Shown here: positions 35,145 to 44,214 of the stretch, piece after piece
Numbering within the stretch: the stretch's first letter is position 1
Layout: each line of letters starts with the position of its first letter
Assembly: GCF_002364335.1 (NCBI RefSeq)
Contig: NZ_DEXW01000048.1
Location: 1-59,328 of the forward strand
Reading direction: 5' to 3'
DNA length: 59,328 nucleotides
Source of the DNA: Winogradskyella sp. UBA3174
GTDB lineage: Bacteria; Bacteroidota; Bacteroidia; Flavobacteriales; Flavobacteriaceae
Made by a program: the position numbers and the translations under genes
Notes under the pieces: model-generated
What the model was told of the DNA's origin: nothing
What the model saw: the letters and a program-made list of their open reading frames with translations, nothing else
Databases searched by the model: none

Positions 35145-36189
35145 AATTTTTTACATACTTAAATGCGTTATAGATGAGATAAATAAATAATATAATAAGC
35201 ATTGTTACAAATGGAAATATTAAAGAATACTTATCCCAAATATTCTTTTCTATAGTTCCTACTTCTTCAAAACCAGATAAAATATCATAATAATCATTAT
35301 ATTTAATTAACTCTTGTTCTAATACCTTAAGTGAATCACTTATAGCCATTTGCTCTTTAAACAAATCATATTCTCTAGTTAGTGTTTTTTCTTTAGTTAA
35401 AGGAAACATGCCTTCTAAACCTATTGAAACTTTATCCTTTTCTGATTCATTTTTTAGAACCTCAAGATATATGTTTTGTAGACTATCGATTTTCCTTAAT
35501 TCATTCTTAAGGGATTTTGTCCGTATGTCTATAGAGCCATCTCTTATCCCTTTTAATTTTGTTGAGTACTTGTTTTTGAGTGTTTTGTCAAAGCCTTTTT
35601 CTAAACTTATGAAGATATCATTCGTTTCTGACTTTGCTTTAATAGAAAAAATAGTGCCGCTCAAAATATCTCTATTCTCAATATAATCTTCATAAGGGAT
35701 ATCCTTGGTTAAAGTACTATCTATTGTTTTAATATAGTCATTGTACTCTTTTAATAAATCATTACCTGTCTCGGGTCCTATTTCAATTTCAAAACCTAAT
35801 ATTTCAGCGGCTTTAATGGTATCTATTTCAAATACTGTAGATAATTCTTTTAAATTACCTGAACCAATCAAGGCATTAAAGTAATTAACATTGTTAGCCA
35901 ATTGATATTTAGAACCAAAGTAAGGCTTAACAAGCATGCTAGAAGAATAAACTGGTTTCTCATACTTTTCAGCAATAAACCCTAAAATAGCTGAGACCAT
36001 TAAAACTATGGCTATAACTTTAAAGTACGTAACAATTGGTTTTAAGGCATAAATTATAAATGAAAAAAGCCCTTTAAATAACTTCTCTACAAAAGAAAAT
36101 AGTTTTTCAAATAAACGGCCTATAGCATTAAATAGTTGCCCTAGATCTACCTCTTCGTTTTGAGAATCTTGTGGTAATTTATCACTCAT
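35137..36189 (-). CDS. Wzz-like chain-length determinant (putative)
   Basis: 350 residues with a Wzz/PCP topology: a cytosolic N-terminus with an amphipathic helical stretch (about 15-50), a first membrane helix at about 55-75 (VIAIVLMVSAILGFIAEKY), a long periplasmic part with predicted helices (about 80-315) and a final membrane helix (about 320-340) before a short cytosolic tail. There is no kinase domain. The sequence PVYSSSMLVKPYFGSKYQLA after the first helix is where Wzz proteins have their conserved beta region. It heads the rfb operon. The topology is clear, the family match is weak, so regulation of glycan length is inferred. Confidence 0.6.
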   Translation of the reverse strand: MSDKLPQDSQNEEVDLGQLFNAIGRLFEKLFSFVEKLFKGLFSFIIYALKPIVTYFKVIAIVLMVSAILGFIAEKYEKPVYSSSMLVKPYFGSKYQLANNVNYFNALIGSGNLKELSTVFEIDTIKAAEILGFEIEIGPETGNDLLKEYNDYIKTIDSTLTKDIPYEDYIENRDILSGTIFSIKAKSETNDIFISLEKGFDKTLKNKYSTKLKGIRDGSIDIRTKSLKNELRKIDSLQNIYLEVLKNESEKDKVSIGLEGMFPLTKEKTLTREYDLFKEQMAISDSLKVLEQELIKYNDYYDILSGFEEVGTIEKNIWDKYSLIFPFVTMLIILFIYLIYNAFKYVKNYE

Positions 36190-36192
36190 TTT

Positions 36193-37884
36193 TTAAGAAT
36201 TAAATATTTGTTCTAGAATCTTTTTTGTTATTACATATGTTGGTCGTACACCAGAGGTTCCTAGTCCACCCGAAGCTAAAGTACTCCCGGTTTCTAAAGG
36301 ATTATCACTAGCATAATAAGCATATCTCACTTTTACATCTTTATTTATACTACCTCTAACCTTTGATGCGGCTTGGATGGCTTTTTGGTAATGTGCACCC
36401 TCCATTTCTAAGCCAATTACATTCCAAGTCGAGTTTTTAAAGAATTTTAAAATCTCTTTGTTCTGTAATGAAGTGCCTAAAACAGTTACCATTGTACCCT
36501 CAAAAACATCTACATCGCAATCTATTAAATCGTTTTTACTAAGTTCGTTTTTAAAAGGGTAATTGTCAGCTGTACCTTCAAAAATATGTGCAGATGGAAT
36601 CATAACATCACCTTTGCCACCTTCTAAAATTCCAGATTTTCCCATTATTGAGATCGACTTAACATCTAAATGTACTTTTTTACTATTAACTTTTATGGGC
36701 TTTAGAAATTCATCTAAAGTCTCATAAGCTTGCTCGCCAAAAGCATAATCCATAACAAATATTACAGGTTTATTTTCTTTATTTTCTTCTGAAAATTTAA
36801 ATCCTGTTTTAGAAAAGTCAATTTTATCAGTGTCAAAAATTTGAACATCTATATTAGTTCCTGATGTATCTTTTATATAAAGCATTCCGCTTTGCAAGGC
36901 CAATTTTTCTACTTTATTGCGTAATGAAGAATTTTTAGAATCACTAAGCGCTTCGTATGTATCAAATATATCTTTCTTAGCGTCTGTTCCTTTTAGGGTC
37001 GCTTTTGCAAAAATAGAATTCATAACACTGTGCATGTTCGCACTAATAATATGTATTGGTCGTTCTAGCAATCCATTATTATGTAATACAGATTTAATAG
37101 CATCAGCCCAAATCTCCCCATGTATATGATGCCCCAATCGTTCTCTTAAAACAGGGCTAAAAGTTATAGTGCGCTTATTATTATTAACCGTTTCTTCAAT
37201 TGCTAGTTTACCTAACCAATATACAATATGCAGCAAGCGTTCTGGTTGACTTTCTGTAGAAAATTTTGGATAAGCCTCTGTTAATTCGTTAAAAGTTCTC
37301 CCTAAAATATTTGCAGTATGAGTAATTGCTATTTCTCGTTCTTTTTGCGTCAATTTTTTTGTTGAAGTAACTGCTTTTTCTAACTTTTGCCAATCTCTAA
37401 CAGTTGTTCCTTCTTCATCTATAATTACACGTTTACTAATTTTGTGCGACTCAACAAAAAGAAAGGTAAGGTGCGTAAGGATATCGTAAATCTCAGATCG
37501 CCCTCTTGTGATTTCAATATTCATTTGTTCTTTGTCAATACGATAACAATTTCGCCTTCTTTTTGGTGGAATTATAGGTTCGAAATGTGAGTTTGCATAG
37601 CCCTCGTCACTTGTAAGGTTTATAAATGTACATTCTTCTATGCCTTGCGGTAAACGATCTACAACATATAGTAGTCCTTCTAGTTCCGCTTTTTCTTCAC
37701 CAATAGACCCATAAATTTCTGGGCGCAAAAGCAACAGTGCTTCTCTGAGCGTTTCACCTGAAACACCCATAGGCTTATAAAATCCACGATTAAATAGATG
37801 ACGCATTGTAATATACATGCGTTCTATTGCGCTTGAGCTTTCTTGTGCTCTAGTTCTTTCGTGTATTTTCTTAGTTGTACTCAT
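36193..37884 (-). CDS. DUF6909-like conserved protein, nucleosidase-like C-terminus
   Basis: 563-residue soluble protein of a Bacteroidetes-specific family (I believe DUF6909). The N-terminal part has ERMYITMRHLFNRGFYKPMG (about 21-40) and LRPEIYGSIGEEKAELEGLL (about 53-72). The C-terminal third contains VIGLEMEGAHYQKAIQAA (about 484-501) and AYYASDNPLETG (about 519-530), which look like the E-M-E-G ribose-binding and S-D proton-donor motifs of purine nucleoside phosphorylases and MTA/SAH nucleosidases. That resemblance is my observation, not an established annotation. It is 3 bases upstream of the Wzz-like gene on the same strand and has its own -7 box. Confidence 0.65.
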   Translation of the reverse strand: MSTTKKIHERTRAQESSSAIERMYITMRHLFNRGFYKPMGVSGETLREALLLLRPEIYGSIGEEKAELEGLLYVVDRLPQGIEECTFINLTSDEGYANSHFEPIIPPKRRRNCYRIDKEQMNIEITRGRSEIYDILTHLTFLFVESHKISKRVIIDEEGTTVRDWQKLEKAVTSTKKLTQKEREIAITHTANILGRTFNELTEAYPKFSTESQPERLLHIVYWLGKLAIEETVNNNKRTITFSPVLRERLGHHIHGEIWADAIKSVLHNNGLLERPIHIISANMHSVMNSIFAKATLKGTDAKKDIFDTYEALSDSKNSSLRNKVEKLALQSGMLYIKDTSGTNIDVQIFDTDKIDFSKTGFKFSEENKENKPVIFVMDYAFGEQAYETLDEFLKPIKVNSKKVHLDVKSISIMGKSGILEGGKGDVMIPSAHIFEGTADNYPFKNELSKNDLIDCDVDVFEGTMVTVLGTSLQNKEILKFFKNSTWNVIGLEMEGAHYQKAIQAASKVRGSINKDVKVRYAYYASDNPLETGSTLASGGLGTSGVRPTYVITKKILEQIFNS

Positions 37885-37900
37885 ATACTATTTTAACCTG

Positions 37901-37908
37901 CAAATATA
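37901..37908 (-). promoter_or_regulatory. -7 box for the DUF6909-like gene
   Basis: TATATTTG on the minus strand matches TAnnTTTG and lies 17-24 bases upstream of the ATG, in the short gap after the GH3 gene. No TTG at the right spacing was found. Confidence 0.45.
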
Positions 37909-37911
37909 GCT

Positions 37912-39414
37912 TTATTTCGTTAAATTAAGTTCATACATTTTATCTGCAATATTACGATCGTTAGACAGTCTCGGTATTTTGTTTTGTCCTCCTAATTTTC
38001 CTATAGATTTCATGTACGTTTGAAATCCGCCTTTCTGTATTGCTGTAATTTTTAAAGGCCTTAAAACTTTACCTTCTATTAAATCTAAATAATAGCTATT
38101 TTGTTTTTGTAATGAATGTTCTAACGCTTCAACAAAACCAGATGCGTTTTCCAATTCTTTTTCAAACTCAATAAACCATTCGTGATAAGGCAACCCTCCT
38201 TCTGGGTTTATTTGTGGTGCCACTGTAAACTCATTAATAGAAACAGAAAATTGTTCTGTAGCATATTTTAATGCGTGTTCTACCTCTTTTCCGATAATAT
38301 GTTCCCCAAATGCAGAAATGAAATGTTTAATTCTGCCACTTACAATAATTCTATAAGGTTTTATTGAAGTAAACTCCACTGTGTCACCAATATTGTAAGC
38401 CCACAAACCTGCCGTTGTTGAAATAATCATAACATAATTAACACCAAGTTTTACATCTTTAATTGTAATTCGTTTTGGTTGGTCTACAAAAAAATGTTCC
38501 GCTTCTACAAATTCATAAAATATCCCTGAATCTAATTGAAGTAACATCCCTTTTTCATCTTGCTTATCTTGAAATGCAAAGAAACCTTCACTAGCAGGAT
38601 AAAGTTCTATACTATCAACTTTTCTTCCGATTAAACTTTCAAATTTTGCACGATATGGTTCGTAATTAACGCCACCAAAAATAAATAAATTGAAGTTTTT
38701 AAAAATATCACCAACCTTTTCACCCTTCTTCTCAATGAGTTTTTCAAAATACATTTGAACCCAAGAAGGTATACCAGATATAATGGTCATATCCTCATTT
38801 ATAGTTTCATCTACAATCGCATTAACCTTAGTTTCCCAGTCTTCAATACAATTAGTTTCAAGGCTTGGCAATCTATTTTTTTGAAGATATTTTGGGACAT
38901 AATGCGCGACAATACCAGAAAGTCTTCCAAGTTTTACTCCGTTCTTTTCTTCTAAAGTTGGGCTCCCCTGAAGAAAAATCATTTTGCCATCAACGAATTT
39001 TGAGTTCCCTGTTTCGTTGATATACATAAGAATAGCATTTCTAGCAGCATTTACATGCGTTGGCATGCTTTCTTTTGTAATGGGAATATACTTGGCACCA
39101 GAGGTTGTGCCCGATGTTTTTGCAAAATACAAAGGCTTACCCTTCCATAAAATGTCAGACTCACCAGCAACTACACGTTCTACATATGGTTTTAATTCTT
39201 CATAATCTCGTATTGGAACTTTAGACACAAATACGTCGTGAGAATTAATAGTATTAAAACTATGGTCTACGCCAAAAGCTGTAGATTTTGCTTCCCTTAT
39301 TAAATTATCAAATACTTTTTGTTGTGTTTCAATAGGCATAGAGGCCCATTTATTGACCCGTTTTGCAATACGTTTTGCAAAAGGTTTCGAAAGTGCTGCT
39401 TTAATTGATGACAT
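37912..39414 (-). CDS. GH3-family acyl-adenylate-forming protein
   Basis: 500 residues of the bacterial branch of the GH3 (auxin-responsive promoter) family, an ANL-like acyl/amino-acid synthetase. The ATP loop is YFAKTSGTTSGAKYIPIT (about 102-119), with LYPASEGFFAFQ (about 274-285) and YNIGDTVEF (about 342-350) as the other nucleotide motifs. In plants GH3 joins amino acids to hormones; the bacterial substrate is unknown. Its start shares one base with the stop of the M23 peptidase gene, so the two are probably translationally coupled. Confidence 0.88.
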   Translation of the reverse strand: MSSIKAALSKPFAKRIAKRVNKWASMPIETQQKVFDNLIREAKSTAFGVDHSFNTINSHDVFVSKVPIRDYEELKPYVERVVAGESDILWKGKPLYFAKTSGTTSGAKYIPITKESMPTHVNAARNAILMYINETGNSKFVDGKMIFLQGSPTLEEKNGVKLGRLSGIVAHYVPKYLQKNRLPSLETNCIEDWETKVNAIVDETINEDMTIISGIPSWVQMYFEKLIEKKGEKVGDIFKNFNLFIFGGVNYEPYRAKFESLIGRKVDSIELYPASEGFFAFQDKQDEKGMLLQLDSGIFYEFVEAEHFFVDQPKRITIKDVKLGVNYVMIISTTAGLWAYNIGDTVEFTSIKPYRIIVSGRIKHFISAFGEHIIGKEVEHALKYATEQFSVSINEFTVAPQINPEGGLPYHEWFIEFEKELENASGFVEALEHSLQKQNSYYLDLIEGKVLRPLKITAIQKGGFQTYMKSIGKLGGQNKIPRLSNDRNIADKMYELNLTK

Positions 39415-40283
39415 TATTGAAAATCAATAAAATTAGTTGGGTTTACAGGATAACCTTTACTCCATAACTCAAAATGCAGATGAGGCCCTGTACTTAATTC
39501 TCCAGTATTTCCTGACATTGCTATAACCTCTCCTGCTTTTACTAAATCTCCTTGTGATTTAGTTATTTTAGCATTGTGCTTGTAAACAGATATTAATTCT
39601 TGGTTATGTTCTATAATAAGAACATATCCCGTTTCTACCGTCCATTCTGCAAATATAACTGTGCCGTCTGCAGTGGCCTTAACAGGTGTGTCTTCAGCTA
39701 GCACAACATCTACTGCAAAGTGTTTTTCTTCGAAATTAAAACCTTCTGAAATTGAACCTTTAGCTGGTGGAAATAAAACAAAGTTAGATTTGTCCTCAGA
39801 AGACTCAAATAAATTGTATTTGTCTTCCTTATCTACTTTCTCTCTTAGCAAAGAGTCTTCTTTATTTGTGGCAATTTGTAAAATATCTATGTCTGCTTGA
39901 GTAGCCTTAATTATAGAGTCCCTATTAAAATTAACATTAGCGACGTCTCCTGTTAGTACTTTTCTTATCGAAGCGTAATATTGTTTATTAACCTCTAACT
40001 CTCTAACAAGCGAGTCCGTTTTATAATTTAATAATGTAGCTTCTTTTATTAATCGTGTTGAGGAATATCCTGGTATGTACTCTCTGAGCGGAGTAAAAGC
40101 AATAAGTAAAATAGTTAAAAACACCAAAACTATTGCTGATAAAGACGTTAAGACAAAAACATTAAGGCGTGTTAACTTAATGGCAAAACGCTCTTCAAAA
40201 GTGTCCTCATTTAAAATAACTAAACGGTACTTGTGAAGTAGTTTTTTAGTGAGTTTCTTTTCTTTTTTTTTCTTTTTTGCCAT
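39414..40283 (-). CDS. M23-family metallopeptidase, membrane anchored
   Basis: 289 residues: a lysine-rich cytosolic N-terminus (MAKKKKKEKKLTKK), one membrane helix (about 47-68), a coiled-coil-like stretch (about 85-150) and an M23 (LytM) domain (about 175-289). Zinc ligands are visible in KHFAVDVV (His and Asp, about 188-195) and GPHLHFELW (about 266-274), so it may be an active endopeptidase cutting peptidoglycan cross-links, although EnvC-type activators share this fold. It is the first gene of a pair with GH3, divergent from tatA. Confidence 0.88.
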   Translation of the reverse strand: MAKKKKKEKKLTKKLLHKYRLVILNEDTFEERFAIKLTRLNVFVLTSLSAIVLVFLTILLIAFTPLREYIPGYSSTRLIKEATLLNYKTDSLVRELEVNKQYYASIRKVLTGDVANVNFNRDSIIKATQADIDILQIATNKEDSLLREKVDKEDKYNLFESSEDKSNFVLFPPAKGSISEGFNFEEKHFAVDVVLAEDTPVKATADGTVIFAEWTVETGYVLIIEHNQELISVYKHNAKITKSQGDLVKAGEVIAMSGNTGELSTGPHLHFELWSKGYPVNPTNFIDFQ

Positions 40284-40370
40284 CTAAACAAAATTACTTA
40301 AAATAGTGAAATAGCAGTAACAATATGTGCTAAAGTTGGGTTAACAACGTTATTATTAAACTATAATTAT

Positions 40371-40378
40371 TAACTTTG
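40371..40378 (+). promoter_or_regulatory. -7 box for tatA
   Basis: TAACTTTG, a perfect TAnnTTTG, 19-26 bases before the ATG at 40397. No clear -33 TTG is seen. Confidence 0.45.
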
Positions 40379-40396
40379 CATTCTAAATTTAAAGTT

Positions 40397-40582
40397 ATGA
40401 GTTTAAGCATGATACCATTAATGATTGGAATGCCTCAGGTAATTCTTATCGCAGTTATTGTTTTATTGATTTTTGGTGGGAAAAAAATTCCTGAATTAAT
40501 GAAAGGCTTAGGAAGTGGAATTAAAGAATTTAAAGACGCTAGTAAAGAAGAGGAGCCAACTGAAACTAAAGAAAAAGAATAA
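40397..40582 (+). CDS. tatA: Sec-independent protein translocase subunit TatA/TatE
   Basis: 61 residues. One short N-terminal membrane helix (PQVILIAVIVLLIFGGKKIP) ends in the FGGKKIPELMKGLGSGI hinge and amphipathic helix typical of TatA, followed by a charged tail rich in Glu and Lys. It forms the pore element of the twin-arginine pathway in the inner membrane. I start it at the ATG at 40397 because the alternative TTG at 40376 overlaps the -7 box. tatC is not in the window. A strong terminator follows. Confidence 0.9.
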   Translation: MSLSMIPLMIGMPQVILIAVIVLLIFGGKKIPELMKGLGSGIKEFKDASKEEEPTETKEKE

Positions 40583-40601
40583 AACCTTTTAACATAAAAA
40601 C

Positions 40602-40633
40602 AAAAAAGCCAACTATAACTAGTTGGCTTTTTT
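40602..40633. terminator. Bidirectional rho-independent terminator
   Basis: A perfect 14-bp stem, AAAAAAGCCAACTA (40602-40615) with TAGTTGGCTTTTTT (40620-40633), and a 4-base loop. A and T tracts on both sides let it end both tatA (+) and the DUF4837 gene (-), which converge here. Confidence 0.9.
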
Positions 40634-40635
40634 GT

Positions 40636-41616
40636 TTACTTAATCTTAATCGATTTTATAATAGATTCGAGCTCAAAAACATAATCTCGTTTCGCTAGAG
40701 ATGGTGCATATACGTAGCCATCTCCTATTAAATATCTTTTATTTATTTCATCTTCAATAACGTAAGTTATAAAAGGACCAGCCATGGTGTAGCCTTTCAT
40801 TTCCCATATACCTCTTACTTCATAAGTTGGTTTATTATCTATTATTGTATTAAATAGTGCTGGCGCATAAGCATCATCTACTGCCATGTAAATATTGTCC
40901 TCTCCTGGGATTTGAGTCTTGGTAACATTATTTCTAACATTAACTATATCTACAACCGTACTATCACTCTTAGATATAGATGTCATAGGCACTGAATAAA
41001 ACATTAAATCTATAGTTTTAGTATTACTCAAACTCTTTCTAACCCAGAAAAAATCTTCACCATCCTTACCAATTTTATAAGCTGAAGGAATATCTACAGT
41101 AAACCCAAGCTCCGTTTCCATAACATTATCGTCTAGCAAAGATTTATTAATACGCCTTTGCTTCTCCTGTACTTCTTCTTTATTAAAGGCATCAAATATT
41201 TTAGATTTATTCGCTTTTAGTTGTGCAATTATATCGCCGTCATTTTTCCCTCTTACAACAGCTATGGTTTGTGGTTTTGCAAACATATCGTTAACGATGG
41301 TTGTTGAGGCATTGTCAGCTCCTTTTTCGATTTTTAAAATAATTCTACTACGCGTGGTAATACCGTCAAATACTTGGCTTGGAATTTGACGCATTTTAAA
41401 CATTGGCTCAGGTACAGGTAGTCCGTTTAAAGGTGACGCAAAAATGCTTCTAATGTTCTCACCAACGTTACCTTCCCATAATAAATTATCAATAACAACA
41501 GAAATACTATTTAAATTTCCGTTTGAATCTGGTAAGTATATTTTCTTATCCTCTTCTTTGGTTTCTCCACACGCAAGTAATATTGTACAAACTAATACCG
41601 TATATAAAGTTCTCAT
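40636..41616 (-). CDS. DUF4837-family lipoprotein
   Basis: 326 residues with a lipoprotein signal: MRTLYTVLVCTILLACGE, lipobox LLAC with Cys at about 16. The mature protein fits DUF4837, a Bacteroidetes family of unknown function (blocks WEGNVGENIRSIFASPLNGL at about 48-67 and PSAYKIGKDGEDFFWVRK at about 177-194). It should be exported and lipid-anchored. It is co-oriented with and 24 bases downstream of the lytic transglycosylase gene, so a cell-envelope role is likely. Confidence 0.85.
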   Translation of the reverse strand: MRTLYTVLVCTILLACGETKEEDKKIYLPDSNGNLNSISVVIDNLLWEGNVGENIRSIFASPLNGLPVPEPMFKMRQIPSQVFDGITTRSRIILKIEKGADNASTTIVNDMFAKPQTIAVVRGKNDGDIIAQLKANKSKIFDAFNKEEVQEKQRRINKSLLDDNVMETELGFTVDIPSAYKIGKDGEDFFWVRKSLSNTKTIDLMFYSVPMTSISKSDSTVVDIVNVRNNVTKTQIPGEDNIYMAVDDAYAPALFNTIIDNKPTYEVRGIWEMKGYTMAGPFITYVIEDEINKRYLIGDGYVYAPSLAKRDYVFELESIIKSIKIK

Positions 41617-41640
41617 AAATTTATTTTTTTGTTGGTTTTT

Positions 41641-43194
41641 CTATTTAGACACAATAAGCGTTGTTCCTATTTTGAGTTTACTGCTACCAATATCGTTCCA
41701 ATCTTTAATATTTTGAACAGAAACTCCAGAAAACTTTTGTGCAATACTCCAAAGCGAGTCGCCAGACTTTACTTTATATGTTTGTTTTACTGCTAAACTA
41801 ACTACTTTTTTTGTTGTTTTTGGTTTTATTGAGCTACTCGGATTCCTGGGGTAAATTGTAAGTCGCTGCCCTATCTTAAGGTTATTACCTCTTAGACCAT
41901 TCCACCGTTTTATTTGACTTACTCTGACTCCATACTTCCTAGCAACCTTACCTAAGTAATCTCCACTTTTTACACGATACCTAACTTTTGTATCCGAATT
42001 TAAAAGTTGTGGTAATGGTTTTTCACGTTCATCAAATTCAGCTTTAGCAAAAGCATAAATTTTATCTTCGTTAGTTGTAAAAATACCGATAGCTTCTCTA
42101 GGTAAACGCAATACATAAGTTTTGCCTTCTACTTTAGGAATAATATCTAATTTGTAAGATGGATTTAAGAATTGTAACTCTTCAATATTAACACCTGTAG
42201 TCTCAGAAACCTGATCTAGGGTTATCATTTGTTTTATATGAATTGTATCTGTCTGTATCAATTGAAATGCTGGTCGCTCTGGCTTAAAACCATGCTCTTC
42301 AGCAAATTCAAAAATATACATAGTGGCTAAAAACGCTGGCACGTAACCAGCGGTTTCTCTCGGTAAATTCTGACGGATATTCCAATAGTTTTTATAACCT
42401 CCAGATCTTCTAATTGCTTTATTTACATTTCCTGGCCCAGAATTATAAGCGGCTAACGCCAAATCCCAGTCTCCAAATATTTTATATAACCTTGAAAGAT
42501 ATTGCGCTGCTGCAGTTGTAGATTTTATTGGATCGCTCCGTTCATCTACATAACTACTTACGTCTAATTTATATTCCTTACCAGTAGCAAACATAAATTG
42601 CCAAAGACCCGTTGCTCCAACACGAGATCTTGCTCTTGGTTTTAATGCAGATTCTACTATAGATAAATATTTCATCTCTAGCGGAATGTTATAATTATCA
42701 AACTCTTGCTCAAACATCGGAAAGTAGAAATGGCTCAGACCCATTAAACGTTCCATTGATGTGCGCCTGTTTTTTAAATAATTTTTAATGACGCTTTCTA
42801 AAGATGGATTGTACTCTACATTAAAAGGTGTTCTGGCATTTAGTCGTTTTAGTCTCGCCTTTAATGTGTCTGTTGTAAGTTCTGGATAATCTACTGGTTC
42901 ATACGTTAACTCAGAAACTGACTTATAAATGCTGTCAAATAAAGAATTGTTATATAATTCTTCAAGCCATTTTTCGTCTAATTCGGTTGCTTCCTGTAAA
43001 TCTTCAAGGTTTTTTATACTTGAAGAATCGATTTCTACTGGAATATTTTTATTAAGAATTACAGACTGACCATCAATAATTGAATCTGATTTAATACCTT
43101 TTTTTGAGGCAATAGAGTCTTTTTGAGACTGTGCTTGAGTGCTTTCTATAGTTGTTAGAAAACATAAAATCAATATTATTAATGTTCTATACAT
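41641..43194 (-). CDS. Membrane-bound lytic murein transglycosylase D-like, with LysM domains
   Basis: 517 residues with a signal peptide (about 1-21). The SLT domain (about 155-290) has MKYLSIVESALKPRARSRVG with the catalytic Glu in VES, GATGLWQFM, and ALAAYNSGPGNVNKAIRR. Three LysM-like repeats follow: a divergent one at about 320-370 and two canonical ones, YRVKSGDYLGKVARKYGV (about 403-420) and YKVKSGDSLWSIAQKFSG (about 467-484). It cleaves glycan strands to 1,6-anhydro-MurNAc in the periplasm. It leads a pair with the DUF4837 gene and has a -7 box just upstream. Confidence 0.92.
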   Translation of the reverse strand: MYRTLIILILCFLTTIESTQAQSQKDSIASKKGIKSDSIIDGQSVILNKNIPVEIDSSSIKNLEDLQEATELDEKWLEELYNNSLFDSIYKSVSELTYEPVDYPELTTDTLKARLKRLNARTPFNVEYNPSLESVIKNYLKNRRTSMERLMGLSHFYFPMFEQEFDNYNIPLEMKYLSIVESALKPRARSRVGATGLWQFMFATGKEYKLDVSSYVDERSDPIKSTTAAAQYLSRLYKIFGDWDLALAAYNSGPGNVNKAIRRSGGYKNYWNIRQNLPRETAGYVPAFLATMYIFEFAEEHGFKPERPAFQLIQTDTIHIKQMITLDQVSETTGVNIEELQFLNPSYKLDIIPKVEGKTYVLRLPREAIGIFTTNEDKIYAFAKAEFDEREKPLPQLLNSDTKVRYRVKSGDYLGKVARKYGVRVSQIKRWNGLRGNNLKIGQRLTIYPRNPSSSIKPKTTKKVVSLAVKQTYKVKSGDSLWSIAQKFSGVSVQNIKDWNDIGSSKLKIGTTLIVSK

Positions 43195-43198
43195 ATCT

Positions 43199-43206
43199 CA
43201 AAAATA
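43199..43206 (-). promoter_or_regulatory. -7 box for the lytic transglycosylase gene
   Basis: TATTTTTG on the minus strand, 5-12 bases before the ATG. It is perfect in sequence but unusually close to the start codon, which implies a nearly leaderless mRNA or a chance match. Confidence 0.35.
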
Positions 43207-43231
43207 GGATTGTGTCTCTTAAAAACTTTAA

Positions 43232-44203
43232 TTAATTGGGTGTAAAATAAAAAACCGGTGAATTTCTAAAGTTTGGCTCACCATCTATTGCTCTTTTAAT
43301 CAACTCCCCATTTGTAACATTTATTGTACCTGTTTCATTTCGACCATCTCCTCTATCAAAAAACTCAAAGGCACCTTCTGCTTCATCAAAACCAATAGAT
43401 GATCTTCCTAAAAATAAATAGCCATCGGTTATATCATAAATAATATTACCTTGAATATCTGTTAAATACTCATGTACTACGAAGTTAATCTCTTTTCGTC
43501 CTATTAAATACTGTACTTCAGAATTCCCAAAACCCTCAAAAAAGTTGAAACTTGTATTCGTGTTCTCGCTGATTAATGAAAATGTGTTTATATCTATTAA
43601 TTTAATTCGATTTAAAGACGAGTTAAATACACCTTCCATTAACATAAGTGTTTGTGAATTGCCAAAGAACTTGTGTGCCTCTATACTATATCTATCAATA
43701 CCAAAAGTTTCAGTTATGTTTCTTTCTAAAACTTCAATGCCGTTATCAAACGTTTTAAGTTTTGCATCAAAACCGCTTGAGGCAACCATAATGTGAAATC
43801 TATTTTCAGATTCAAAAAATGCGCCACTTAAAGGAAGGTCGTTACTGTCAAAATTAATATCTGATTGCTGTACCGTGTAAGTGTATTCCTCTGAGTTAAA
43901 TGACTCATTCAAATCAACCCGATTAATTTTGTAACCGCTAAAAAAATCATCTCTCGTTAAGTAAAACAATTCATTTGTTTCTGTTTTATTGTAATACCCA
44001 AATATGTTAAAAGCATTAGTGGGTGCAAAAATTTTCTTCATAACTTTATTTGTTTGATCACCAATGAAGACAATATCTCCTTCAGAATCCAACAACACCT
44101 TGTATCTTATATCTGTTGTATCACTAGCATCTGAATCATTATTCGATGAGCAGCTTGTAATAAATAAGGCTACAAAAATTAATATTAGATCATATACTCT
44201 CAT
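43232..44203 (-). CDS. Hypothetical lipoprotein
   Basis: 323 residues. The signal MRVYDLILIFVALFITSC ends in a lipobox (FITSC), followed by a short Ser/Asn/Asp linker. The mature part is beta-rich, with repeated blades of the type GDIVFIGDQTNKVMKKIF and GYLFLGRSSIGFDEAEG, suggesting a beta-propeller-like or repeat fold. I do not recognise a family. It lies between pgk and the transglycosylase on the same strand and may be a surface or periplasmic lipoprotein. Function unknown. Confidence 0.7.
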   Translation of the reverse strand: MRVYDLILIFVALFITSCSSNNDSDASDTTDIRYKVLLDSEGDIVFIGDQTNKVMKKIFAPTNAFNIFGYYNKTETNELFYLTRDDFFSGYKINRVDLNESFNSEEYTYTVQQSDINFDSNDLPLSGAFFESENRFHIMVASSGFDAKLKTFDNGIEVLERNITETFGIDRYSIEAHKFFGNSQTLMLMEGVFNSSLNRIKLIDINTFSLISENTNTSFNFFEGFGNSEVQYLIGRKEINFVVHEYLTDIQGNIIYDITDGYLFLGRSSIGFDEAEGAFEFFDRGDGRNETGTINVTNGELIKRAIDGEPNFRNSPVFYFTPN

Positions 44204-44214
44204 AAATCTTTATT

